This document shows, piece after piece, positions 23,515 through 33,726 of a stretch of 64,000 nucleotides of DNA (positions are counted from its first letter, which is position 1; each line of letters starts with the position of its first letter). Position numbers and translations under genes: made by a program. The notes beneath the pieces were generated by a model. It worked only from the letters and a program-made list of their open reading frames with translations. It did not search any database and had not been told where the DNA came from. The stretch lies in assembly GCA_024500155.1 (NCBI GenBank), contig CM044868.1:46660165-46724164 (forward strand). The letters run 5' to 3'. This DNA is from Chenopodium formosanum. Lineage: Eukaryota > Streptophyta > Magnoliopsida > Caryophyllales > Amaranthaceae.

Positions 23515-24163
23515 CCGAAGGGGAGACCATCTACTCTAAAATTGAATGTAGGTCCTCTAAAGGATGCCTACTAGCTAAAGTTATGGATGAAGAGGAGGAA
23601 GCAGACAAGAATTGGAAAAGAGCTAGAAAGGAAAAGAAAGATTAAGAGCATTGCTTAGCTTTAGATTTATTAGACTTAGATCGTTATTTTTATTTAAAGT
23701 TAATTTATTTCAGCTTTATTTAAATTCCATCAATAGTGTAATTTTATTTTATTAATGAAATTTCAGCTTTCAATTAAATTATTCACTTCAAATTTATTTT
23801 ATTAAAGCAATGAAAATCGAAAAAAAATAATTTTCCAGAAATTCTTCGAGTACGGAAGTCGAAAATTTTCCGAAAAACACCGGAATTCGCCCAGATTTTA
23901 TTCCCGAATTGGCGCCAGTCATTGACCTTTGGCACCTGCCATTGAAGTCTGGCGCCAGGCGCCAATTCCTTCAGCTGACGCTGATGACTTATGGCTGGCG
24001 CCAGGTTCTGTTCTGCGACGCCAATAATTCGCCGATTTTCTGTTGAATCTTTAATTAAATCTGGAACGCGGAGATGTCGAAAAATAAAGTGGCTGCACCC
24101 GTAAAGGGTTGCCTACGTATCCTTTCTTAAGGAATCAGGCCGAACGTAGCTCTCTTGAGTATC
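23515..24163. other. Convergent 3' spacer between accessory gene and integrase of O
   Basis: AT-rich after 23640, with a GGCGCC array at 23908-24035 and the recurring box around CCTACGTATCC / GAATCAGG at 24095-24150 immediately beyond the integrase stop codon. No gene is seen. Confidence 0.6.
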
Positions 24164-25382
24164 CTACTTAAGTTGGTCAAGATTGGTCATGTTTGAGAAT
24201 TCATTGCCACCCATATCAGTTAGTTTTGCTGCATCTCCTGATAGGATTGTCTTGACAATGTAGGGTCCAGACCAATTAGGTCTAAATTTTCCCCTTGGGT
24301 CTAAAACATTTTTCCTTAGTGCTTTTAATACCAAATCTCCTACTTTGATATTTCTTGTCTTGACCTTCTTATTAAAATGCTTAGCCATACGAGTTTGGTA
24401 ACACTGAATGTGATGTAGAGCTTCTAGTCGTTTTTCGTCGAGTAGAATCAATTCTTCGTATCTTACCCTAGTCCATTCAACTTCATCGAGTTTACTCTCT
24501 AGCGCAATGCGTAGAGATGGTATTTCTAATTCGACAGGTTGTACGACATCCATTCCATATACCAAGGAAAATGGCATATTTCCTGTTGATGTACGGATTG
24601 ACGTGCGATAACCCCACAATGCAAAGTGAAGCTTGTCAGGCCAATCCTTATAATTTTCTGTCATTTTCTCGATGATAGTCTTTAGATTTTTATTAGCTGC
24701 CTCAACTGCTCCGTTTGCTTGAGGTCTATAAGGGGAAGAATGATGGTGTTGAACGCCATATTTTTGTAGCAATTCTTCACATTCGGCTTGAAAGTGAGTT
24801 CCATTGTCACTTATCATTTCATGTGGGACTCCATATCGACAAATAATATTACTTTCGATAAAGAGTGCTACATGTTTTGCAGTGAGTTTAGCGTACGATT
24901 GCGCTTCGACCCACTTTGTAAAGTAATCAATTACTACTAGGATAAATTCGTGGCCTCCTGTTCCTGGGGGCGTGATTTTGCCAATGATGTCAATTCCCCA
25001 TTTAGAGAATGGCGATGGCGATGTGTAGGTGTAGAGCAAAGATGGAGGGACATGTTGTAAATTGGCATAAATTTGGCACTTAGGGCATCTCTTTACATAT
25101 TGATGGCAGTCCCTATTCATTATAGTCCAATAATATCCTTCTCGCATTATTTTCTGGACTAACATTTTGCCGTTTACATGAGTGCCACAGATTCCTTCGT
25201 GAACTATTCCCATTACTCTTTGTGCATCCATCTTTCCTACACATAAGAGAGCTCGACCTTTAGGTACCCCTTTATGTAGCTCGTTGTCTATGAGTACATA
25301 TTGAGAAGCCAAAAGTCTCAACGCTCGCTTTGCTCTTTTGTCAGCATGAGGAGGGGATTATCCATTAGTGACATAATTGAGT
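24164..25382 (-). CDS. pol: Integrase of O (C-terminal part of pol)
   Basis: An open frame of 385 codons (25321-24164). The HHCC zinc-binding module is complete: VHEGICGTH then CHQYVKRCPKC. The catalytic core shows the D of WGIDIIG, the D of SDNGTHF and the E of ANGAVEAANK. Near the C-terminus the GPY/F module appears as NWSGPYIVKTI. The frame upstream towards 25382 (WYTDILNY) carries a TAA stop near 25360, and the L insertion at 25388 separates it from RNase H. It would insert element DNA into the chromosome. This domain has no internal lesion that I can see. Confidence 0.9.
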
Positions 25383-25387
25383 ATGTC

Positions 25388-27093
25388 TGATATGTGCCAT
25401 TTATGGCACCTTTAGGCTATGTTTTCTTTATATTTCTATGCTCCTTTGTAGTCGTTTATGTCGTGTTTTTAGAGAATAATGCTCGATTCACGTGTTTTTG
25501 TGTTAGTTTAGAGAAATGCATGCTTTTAATGGCTTTCTTATCATTTTATTCATTTCTCGGCTATTTCTCTTGCTTCTCCATTTCTTTGTCTTGTTTTGTA
25601 GGTACGTCGCGGGCTATATGCATGAAAATTGAAAATAGCACCTGCTAGGATAAATATGCACTTTTCGGAATTGAATTTGAGTTTGAAACAAAGGAAAACG
25701 AAGGATTGCAAAGTATCAAATAGGACCTTTGTGCATTGTTTTAGTCATATCTCAAGTTCTACAGATCGGCTTAGGGTGATTCAAGTTGGGTTAGAAACTA
25801 GACTTGAAGAGCTTTCCAATAATAGGTCGCATGCCTTCATACGATTCTTAGATCGGAAGTTACAGCCTTCTGAAGTTGGCCCTGGAAAACTGCCGCGGGC
25901 GCGGGCTACAGTACCCGCGGGCGCGGGGTTGCTGCAGCTCCAAAACTGCCGTATTTGGGCAGTAAGCACCCGCGGTTGTCCCGAGGGCTCCCCGAGGGCG
26001 CGGGCCTTGGCCCCGCGGGCGCGGCTATCGGGGTGTCCGTTCCCCTCCGCGGGCGCGGCCGATTTCTCCGCGGGCGCGGTTTTCTGGGTCTTTTACGATT
26101 TTAAGCTTCTTTTCTCCTTTTGTTTATATAGTTTTTGGTTTCCTTTATTCTATATTCATGTAATTATTTAGTTTTAGAATAGTTTTCTCTCTCTTAGGTT
26201 GAGAGCTCCTCTCTCTAGATTAGGCTAGATTAGGAGTAGTTTTAGAGAGAAAAAGTGAGGAATTTCAATGGTGATTGAGAGATTGAAGATGCAAGTGTGA
26301 AAATTGTGTTGGAGATATTCTTAATTATCAATGAGCATTTCTAAACTCTATCTCATTCAATTGCTTTGTTTAATTTGATGTTTGTTTGGTTTAATTTTGA
26401 TATTTGATGCTTGATTAGTGTAATTGTTCTTGATATTTTGTTGATTCTTTATTTCCATAGTTGTTAGTTGATAGATGATGATTCTTGAATAGTTGTTTGG
26501 CTAGGAATTGGGTGAAACTTGTATGATTGATTAATTGTGATTAATTTGGGAATTGCGTTGATTGATTGTTGAGATTAAAGTGATTAGTGAAGGTTTGCAT
26601 GTGTGTAATTCAATTTGGCCTTGAGAATTATGCTAGATTGCATTGTAATTGCTAATGACATGAACAATTGATTTAGGAATTGCAATTATCAATTGGTTTT
26701 GATTGTGATTCTCTTAGTTTGTTATTCATAGTGAACCCTAGCTTAACAATTAGGAGATAGCTCTTTCATTCCTATTAATTGCTCTTATCATTTAGTCCTC
26801 ACAACCTTTGATTGGCATGCTCTTCCCAAGTTGTTGCAATTGACATGATTACTTGTTGACCCCCGTTCCTAGTGTTTTATTTCCTTGATTACTTGTTTTG
26901 TTAGTTGTTAGTATTCTCTCTTACCTTCGTCTTCGACCTAGCTTAGGCGCCTAATTGAAAGTGCTTGAACATTACCGTTCCTTTGGGTTCGACCCTTGAC
27001 TTTCCTCTATAATCGTATTTAGGTTTGTTAAGTGTTTATAAATTTAGTTTGACCGAGGGAAGATTAGATAACGACCTAGTTTTCCCCTTGTCA
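25388..27093 (+). repeat. 5' LTR of L
   Basis: 1706 bases, TGATATGTGCC...TTGTCA. The tip palindrome GTGCCATTTATGGCAC is at 25394-25409. The CCGCGGGCGCGG array at 25890-26085 lies shortly upstream of TTTATATAG (about 26122), the probable TATA box. Confidence 0.92.
25890..26085. repeat. CCGCGGGCGCGG array in LTR of L
   Basis: About seven copies or near-copies of CCGCGGGCGCGG in roughly 200 bases, within an LTR that is otherwise about two-thirds A/T. The 3' LTR has the same array at 31785-31970 with indels of whole units. Confidence 0.75.
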
Positions 27094-27096
27094 AAA

Positions 27097-27114
27097 TGGC
27101 GCCGTTGCCGGGGA
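27097..27114 (+). other. Primer binding site of L (tRNA-Asp type)
   Basis: TGGCGCCGTTGCCGGGGA lies three bases after the LTR and is complementary to the 3' end of a plant aspartate tRNA. Confidence 0.8.
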
Positions 27115-27211
27115 ACGGTGTCTTTGTTTAAGTGTTTTTGATTGCTTGAGTCTAGGTCTTTGTGTATATTTTTACTTTTATTTGATTTTTGTTTGTTTTG
27201 TGAAAAAAAAA

Positions 27212-29035
27212 ATGGCATGTCTATCATTTCCTCAATATAGCAATGAGCCTTTTTGTGAATATTTCATTAGACTTGAGGGATTTTTGGACTATAATTGTTG
27301 TAATATTTGGGAGGCGTGTGAGATTTGTTATTTTGGTTTGAATGAGCAAACAAGGGATGAAGTTGAATGTATGCATAATGGTGAATTTAGAGCATTGTCA
27401 ATTGATGATGCTTGGGATTTTTATGTTTGGTTTGCTAGGGATGTTTATGATAGGGGTAATCATGAGTCTAATATTGATATGCAATGTCTTGTTTCTTCTA
27501 ATATTAGCATGAATTCCCATGATTTGTCACATGAGCCCTTAAGTGAACCTAGAACACATGATTTCAACTTTATTTCTCCTTTTGTTCCTGATAATGAAGT
27601 GCAAGCTCAAGTTGATGCTAATGGTGTGTTTCAATATTCTTCATTATTTACCATGCCTTCATGTGATGTGCTTCATTCCCTTGATGATGAATCTCATGTT
27701 ATAAATTGTGCCCCCAGTCCCCAATGTGATGTATATGCTCATGATCTTAATGTTGATTCTTCCAATATTGGTTGTACTTCTTCTTCTCTTGTTGAGCCTC
27801 ATCCTTCTACGTCTTTTGAATCTCTTGTTGATACATTTGAATCTCAAATTAGGCACATTGAGCTTGATGATGATCTTGGGACTAGTAAGGAGATGATTCT
27901 TCAATCTATGAGAGGTCAATTAGAGATAATGAAAAAGAATGAGGAGCGTCTTGAGGAGGGAAAGAGAAGAAAAGATGAGTTAGAAAGCCAATTGTCATCC
28001 TTGATGCTTGTTTGTGAAAATTCTCAATTTGATGTGTGTGTTGAGGATGATGATGATGATCATTTTGAACAACCAAGAGTGTGTGAGGATCCTATTGTTG
28101 ATCATAGAAGTGAAGGAAAGGGAATTGAGAGTGATGATGATTATGATGATTTTGTGAATCTAAAATCCTCTTCCTTGGTTGATTATGATGAGTCTCAAGT
28201 GTATGAATGTGACTCTTCTATCCATGAGTGTTTGGACTTGTTTGAGGTTATGTCCAATGTGTTTATTGAGAGTCAAATAAAAACCCATAGCCTTCTAAGT
28301 GAGTTCATTGATGATGCTTCATGGGAGAGAGATGATTTTGAGTTATATTTGCATCCATTCATGCACGGTTTTGAGGACTTAGGTTTTGAGTTTGTGGAAG
28401 GAAAGTTTGTTTATTGTGGTGCAAAGAAGGATGAGGTTGATTTCTTTAGAGTTTTTGAGCTTGAGGGAGATGTCGATTGTGAGAGAACTTCATTTGAGGA
28501 CTCTGTGATTGATTTTCATGCCCTCATTGGCGATGTGAGACCTTGTGTTGAGGGAGTCGCGAACCCTTTGCCTATTTCTCATACCCCTTTTTCTCAAAGG
28601 TTTGACCACATCCCCTATTGCCCTATTTTTCTCCCTTCCTTTGTTGATAAGCCTATTGGGGACTCCCTTGTCTATGATGATCTTAATTTCCCTCATTCGT
28701 CTATTGTTGAGGAAAAGGGTGATGTTGCCACCCAAAAATATTTTAGTGAGGAGGATTTGCCTTTTTCTTTTTCTTTCCATTCTTTTATTCCCCCTTCTTT
28801 TTCTTCTTCTTCTTATTTTCTTGTTTTTCCTTTTGATCCTTCTTCTTCTTTCTTTTGGAACTTCCCTGCTCACTTGCGTGCAATGATCTTGTTGCACGTT
28901 TTTCTTCCGTCATATGCCTACCTTCTATCATATGAAATGTGTAGTAGTGCATTTGACAAGCTCTTGCGATCATTGCAATATTATTTTACTAGAGCGTCAA
29001 GCTTGGACCTTAAGCAAGCCTTTCTCGGGAAGTAA
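27212..29035 (+). CDS. Single ORF of L: gag-like N-terminus with acidic body
   Basis: 607 codons from the ATG at 27212. The frame is open further upstream, but this start follows an A-rich leader and gives MACLSFPQYSNEPF. The first about 90 residues resemble the C-terminal half of a Ty3-gypsy Gag (YFIRLEGFL, ICYFGLNEQTRDEVE, FRALSIDDAWDFYVWFA). A long region rich in Asp, Glu and Ser follows, with a short charged coiled-coil-like segment (ENRLEEGKRRKDELE-type, near residues 240-265). The last 100 residues are rich in Phe, Ser and Leu. No zinc knuckle or enzyme motif is seen. The frame is intact despite about 2.3% LTR divergence, which hints at selection or recent birth. Structural role as a Gag is inference. 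Confidence 0.7.
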   Translation: MACLSFPQYSNEPFCEYFIRLEGFLDYNCCNIWEACEICYFGLNEQTRDEVECMHNGEFRALSIDDAWDFYVWFARDVYDRGNHESNIDMQCLVSSNISMNSHDLSHEPLSEPRTHDFNFISPFVPDNEVQAQVDANGVFQYSSLFTMPSCDVLHSLDDESHVINCAPSPQCDVYAHDLNVDSSNIGCTSSSLVEPHPSTSFESLVDTFESQIRHIELDDDLGTSKEMILQSMRGQLEIMKKNEERLEEGKRRKDELESQLSSLMLVCENSQFDVCVEDDDDDHFEQPRVCEDPIVDHRSEGKGIESDDDYDDFVNLKSSSLVDYDESQVYECDSSIHECLDLFEVMSNVFIESQIKTHSLLSEFIDDASWERDDFELYLHPFMHGFEDLGFEFVEGKFVYCGAKKDEVDFFRVFELEGDVDCERTSFEDSVIDFHALIGDVRPCVEGVANPLPISHTPFSQRFDHIPYCPIFLPSFVDKPIGDSLVYDDLNFPHSSIVEEKGDVATQKYFSEEDLPFSFSFHSFIPPSFSSSSYFLVFPFDPSSSFFWNFPAHLRAMILLHVFLPSYAYLLSYEMCSSAFDKLLRSLQYYFTRASSLDLKQAFLGK

Positions 29036-31278
29036 CCCGTGTTTTAGAATAGATTTTCTTTTGTTTTTAGAATAGATTTTCTCTCAGGGAAATTTTTGTG
29101 TGCCTTTTGCTAGGTACATGAGTTGATATACTTCGGTGCTTCAATTTGGATCAAGAATCGAGGAAGTTCGACTCCTATTTTTGCTAGCATATGGAAACAA
29201 GGTTTAATTCTTGAGAAATTAGCTTTGAAAGGTTAAATTGGGTCATTTGCGGGTATTTACACCCACCTAATATCCAGTAATATCCTTCCTTGCTCTTTCT
29301 CTAGTGGATGATGACTTGTTGGACATATGTTGGTTTGTTGGATTGATCTCCTTGTTTTCCCCTCCCATGGATTATATGATTTATGTTTGAGTGTAATGTC
29401 TCATTAAAGCTTGGGGGAGGGTATTCTATCATGTTTGGTGGGATGTTGATTCATGTATGCTATGCACCTTTGTATATGCTTTTCCATGTTCTTATATTTT
29501 GAAAAACTCCAAAAAGATTTTTGTTTCTATCAAGGCAAATTTGCAATGTGTTTTGTTTTGTTCTTGCTTTGGACATAATAACATTTGGACTTGTATAATT
29601 GAATGCTTTTCTTCCTAAATGGTAGTGGTGTGCACGGTTTGAGATTACGTTTGGTTGATTCTAGGATAAAGCATGCTAAGGTAGTTGTCTAGAACTAGGG
29701 GGATCATGAAGCCGGATTCTACTTGTTTGTGGCATGTTTGGTAGTTGCTCCCTATCTTCGATTTGACAACCTTAGTGAGTTTTTGCTACAACCATGTGAG
29801 ATTTATATATGTTCAAGCTTTCATCATATTCTTGCATGAGCAGCATGGGGTCCTTGACTTTGCAAGCCTAATCTATAAAGCTTGATGTATGATTCTTAAA
29901 CCCGAGACCGAGCTCTCTAGGGAGGACAAAGGCACCTTTTTCGGGGTGGTATTTTTCATTTTTAGGTTAGTTTGATTCATATTTGTTTTTGGGTTTCCAT
30001 TTGCCTTCTTGCAACCGTTTGAGCCTTATACCTTCTTTTCAAGCCACATCTTTAGTTCTTTGGCCTTTTGTTTCATTTTCTTTCTATTCTTGGTTTTTTC
30101 TGAAGCAAATTGATCATGTATGATGGAGTTTGTGGTGGATAAGTTGGAAATTTGGTTTTTATGAGTGCTAGTTTGTGATTAAGTCTTCTTTGTGAATAAT
30201 GGCAAGTGTTTGAGTAAAAGTCGTCCTTAATCATAAAAGGCATGGACTAATAAATTGCATTTTAGAAAAAGTCGTCCGAATTTAGCAAAAGGCGAGGACA
30301 TTGCAAGTTTAAGTAAAAAAAAAAGAAAAAAATTTGAAAAAAGTGAAAATTCAAAAATATTTTGATGTATTCTTTTCTCCTTCTAAGCATTGAGGACAAT
30401 GCTTCATTTAAGCTTGGGGGAGAAGCGTTTACGCTTTTTGTATATATTTATTGTGATTATAACTTCAAATAAGCTTGGGGGTGTTGCTTTTGCTTGGTGA
30501 TTTCTTGATCGTGTTGTTAAGGATTGATCACCCTTTTGCTTCACTTTTTAGGAAAACCTTCAAATTTTAAATTTTAGCCTACCTTCACCCTTTATGCCTT
30601 ATGTTACAACCTTGGGGAAAGACCTTTCGACCTAGAAAGTTGAGTCACTATTCGGGGGAGGGAATCATGGGTCATTGCCTAAGGAAAGGGGATGCGAAGT
30701 CAAGATGTCGAGTAGCCCAAAAATTTGATCTTTTTCCAGTTCCTTCGCGGAATCTATGAAATGCTCACTATGGGGAGATATGAGATTAGTAGGGGGAACG
30801 CGGTAAGACCGTTTGGGATGAAAGTGGAGTGTGATAACTAGTTCCTATGCTTAGCATTTTTATGTTTCAATCAACCTTAGGTATCTTATAGCGTGCACTC
30901 CCTTACTTGTTTAGAAAGATATGCATTCATTGTGCTTGTACATTTGCAAAAGTCCTTTCATGAATATTTGTTTGCTTTTCTTGTATTTTGTTTTCTTTTT
31001 CGTGCTTTGCCTTGTTTGTATTATTATGAGAGTTATGGGTAAACTCTTAGGATACCCTTACGAGAGCATCACTCGTCCTCTAGGGCGATCTAGGGGTTTA
31101 AATGGCTTGTCTTTAGTTGCTAAAATTGACCGTGATTCCTACGAAAGTAAGTTAGTGTATATTCCCATCTTCTCTAGTTTTCTCGTTTCTTTCTTTGCTT
31201 GAATAATGTCATCATTTTTTCCCTTGGGTTGGATTTTGTTTTGCTCGAGGACGAGCAAAAGATAAGCTTGGGGGAATT
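29036..31278 (+). other. Long 3' untranslated region of L with repeated PPT-like tracts
   Basis: No credible ORF apart from a short frame at 30921-31202. The word AAGCTTGGGGG occurs at about 29407, 30411, 30470 and 31264; only the last abuts the LTR and is the working polypurine tract. The copy at 30411 is followed by AAGCGTTTACGCTT, a small perfect hairpin resembling the LTR tip. Confidence 0.65.
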
Positions 31279-32982
31279 TGATCCGTGCCATTTATGGCAC
31301 CTTTAGGCTATGTTTTCTTTATATTTCTATGCTCCTTTGTAGTCATTTATGTCGTGTTTTTAGAGAATAATGCTCGATTCGCGTGTTTTTGTGTTAGTTT
31401 AGAGAAATGCATGCTTTTAATGGCTTTCTTATCATTTTATTCATTTCTCGGCTATTTCTCTTGCTTCTCCATTTCTTTGTCTTGTTTTGTAGGTACGTCG
31501 CGGGCTATATGCATGGGAATTGAAAATAGCACCCACTAGGATCAATATGCACTTTTCGGAATTGAATTTGAGTTTGAAACAAAGGAAAACGAAGGATTGC
31601 AAAGTATCAAATAAGACCTTTGTGCATTGTTTTAGTCATATCTCAAGTTCTACAGATCAGATTAGGGTGATTCAAGTTGGGTTAGAAACTAGACTTGAAG
31701 AAATTTCCAATGATAGGTCGCACGCCTTCATAAGATTCTTAGATCGGAAGTTACAGCCTTCTGAAGTTGGCCCTGGAAAACTGCCGCGGGCGCAGGCTAC
31801 AGTACCCGCGGGCGCGGGGTTGCTGCAGCTCCAAAACTGCCGTATTTGGGCAGTAAGCACCCGCGGTTGTCCCGAGGGCTCCCCAAGGGCGCGGGCCTTG
31901 GCCCCGCGGGCGCGGGCTTGGGCCGCGGGCGCGGCTATCGGGGTGTCTGTTCACCTCCGCGGGCGCGGTTTTCTAGGTCTTTTACGATTTTAAGCTTCTT
32001 TTCTCCTTTTGTTTATATAGTTTTTGGTTTCCTTTATTCTATATTCATGTAATTCTTTAGTTTTAGAATATTTTTCTCTCTCTTAGGTTGAGAACTTCTC
32101 TCTCTAGATTAGGCTAGATTAGGAGTAGTTTTAGAGAGAGAAAGTGAGGAATTTCAATGGTGATTGAGAGATTGAAGATGCAAGTGTGAAAATTGTGTTG
32201 GAGATCTTCTTAATTATCAATGAGCATTTCTAAACTCTATCTCATTCAATTGCTTTGTTTAATTTGATGTTTGTTTGGTTTAATTTTGATGTTTGATGCT
32301 TGATTAGTGTAATTGTTCTTGATATTTTGTTGATTCTTTATTTCCATAGTTGTTAGTTGATAGATGATGATTCTTGAATAGTTGTTTGTCTAGGAATTGG
32401 GTGAAACTTGTATGATTGATTAATTGTGATTAATTTGGGAATTGTGTTGATTGATTGTTGAGATTAAAGTGATTAGTGAAGGTTTGCATGTGTGTAATTC
32501 AATTTGGCCTTGAGAATTATGCTAGATTGCATTGTAATTTCTAATAACATGAACAATTGATTTAGGAATTGCAATTATCAATTGGTTTTGATTATGATTC
32601 TCTTAGTTTGTTATTCATAGTGAACCCTAGCTTAACAATTAGGAGATAGCTCTTTGATTCCTATTAATTGCTCTTATCATTTAGTCCTCACAACCTTTGA
32701 TTGGCATGCTCTTCCCAAGTTGTTGCAATTGACATGATTACTTGTTGTTCCCCGTTCCTAGTGTTTTATTTCCTTGGTTACTTGTTTTGTTAGTTGTTAG
32801 TATTCTCTCTTACCTTCGTCTTCGACCTAGCTTAGGCGCCTAATTGAAAGTGCTTGAACATTACCGTTCCTTTAGGTTCGACCCTTGACTTTCCTCTATA
32901 ATCGTATTTAGGTTTGTTAAGTGTTTATAAATTTAGTTTGACCGAGGGAAGATTAGATAACGACCTAGTTTTCCCCTTGTCA
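31279..32982 (+). repeat. 3' LTR of L
   Basis: 1704 bases, TGATCCGTGCC...TTGTCA, followed by the duplicated ATGTC. It carries the same tip palindrome and GC-rich array as the 5' LTR. Confidence 0.92.
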
Positions 32983-32987
32983 ATGTC

Positions 32988-33633
32988 CGTGTACCACGGT
33001 TCTTCTTCTTCTTCTTCTTCTTCTTCTTCTCCTTGGACTAAGTCGTCGTTTTCTATAGCCTGGATATATGCTGGTTTGTGCCTTTTTCGATAGTTAGCGG
33101 CATTTGCTCGATTTCCGTGGGAATCCTAACCATTGAGGCTAATCTCGCCAAGGCATCGGCAAATTGGTTTTCTTCTCTAGGTAGATATGTATATTCTACC
33201 TTCTCTAGCTGATCGGTAAGAGTTTCCAGACATGTTTGGTAAGGGGCTAGGCTTTCGCTCCTTACATTCCACCTTTTAGATATCTGATTGATGATCAAAT
33301 AAGAGTCTCCGAATATTCTTAACTTCTTTACTCCCAATGCCAAAGCTGTTTCAAGGCCTACCACGCACGCTTCATATTCAGCAACATTGTTGGTAACGTC
33401 GAAATCAAGTTTTATGGAGATTCGAACGTGCTCTTCTTTAGGTGATACTAGTAGTACTCCAACGCCACATCCCTTTTGGTTTGAGGCTCCGTCGAAATAC
33501 AAGGTCCAAGTATCATCTTGACCATTAAGTCTTCATCTGGAAATTCATTGTCTTGTATTGGCGTCGAGTCTTCTATTGGAAATTCTGCTAGAAAGTCTGA
33601 CACCACGGATCCTTTAATAGCTTTTTGTGGCAT
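32988..33633 (-). pseudogene. pol: Archaeal-type RNase H and linker of O pol
   Basis: Motifs of the second RNase H typical of Tat/Ogre elements: D of YFDGASNQKGCGVG, E of NNVAEYEACVVGLE, D of FGDSYLIINQ and D of NQFADALARLAS. The preceding 33633-33448 segment (KGSVVSDFLAEFP) is the connection to the first RNase H. The frame slips near 33060 and continues into a poly-Glu linker coded by a (TTC)n tract at 33001-33033, then WYTD of the integrase side. A separate frame junction near 33500 is a second break. This domain would degrade RNA in RNA-DNA hybrids during replication. The host frame is cut by L at 32983. Confidence 0.8.
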
Positions 33634-33726
33634 AAACCTTACATCGAACTGAGCTAGATTGACTATCCATCTTGAAATGCGTCCATTGAGTGTAGATTTC
33701 TCGAACAGATACTTGAGTGGATCTAA

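Larger units (their letters stand above)
25388..32982 (+). mobile_element. Element L: pol-less Athila-like LTR retrotransposon
   Basis: Near-identical LTRs (25388-27093 and 31279-32982) are flanked by the duplication ATGTC (25383-25387 and 32983-32987). The primer site TGGCGCCGTTGCCGGGGA is of tRNA-Asp type, typical of Athila-like elements. A polypurine tract, AAGCTTGGGGGAATT, precedes the 3' LTR. The 4.2 kb interior has one long ORF and no protease, RT or integrase, so it is non-autonomous. LTRs differ at about 39 of 1700 positions by eye, plus indels in the GC-rich array. It lies opposite to its host O and splits O pol between RNase H and integrase. Confidence 0.92.

Noticed and set aside
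25629..26171. 180-residue ORF (and its twin at 31520-31993)
   Set aside because: Inside the LTRs of L; it runs through the GC-rich array, and the frame differs between LTR copies because of unit indels.
27097..27114. Possible tRNA gene fragment
   Set aside because: Only the tRNA 3'-end complement adjoining an LTR is present, i.e. a primer binding site; the same applies at 11584, 36888, 45283 and 56900.
28490..28897. Arg/Lys-rich minus-strand ORF
   Set aside because: Shadow of the Phe/Ser-rich C-terminus of the L ORF on the opposite strand.
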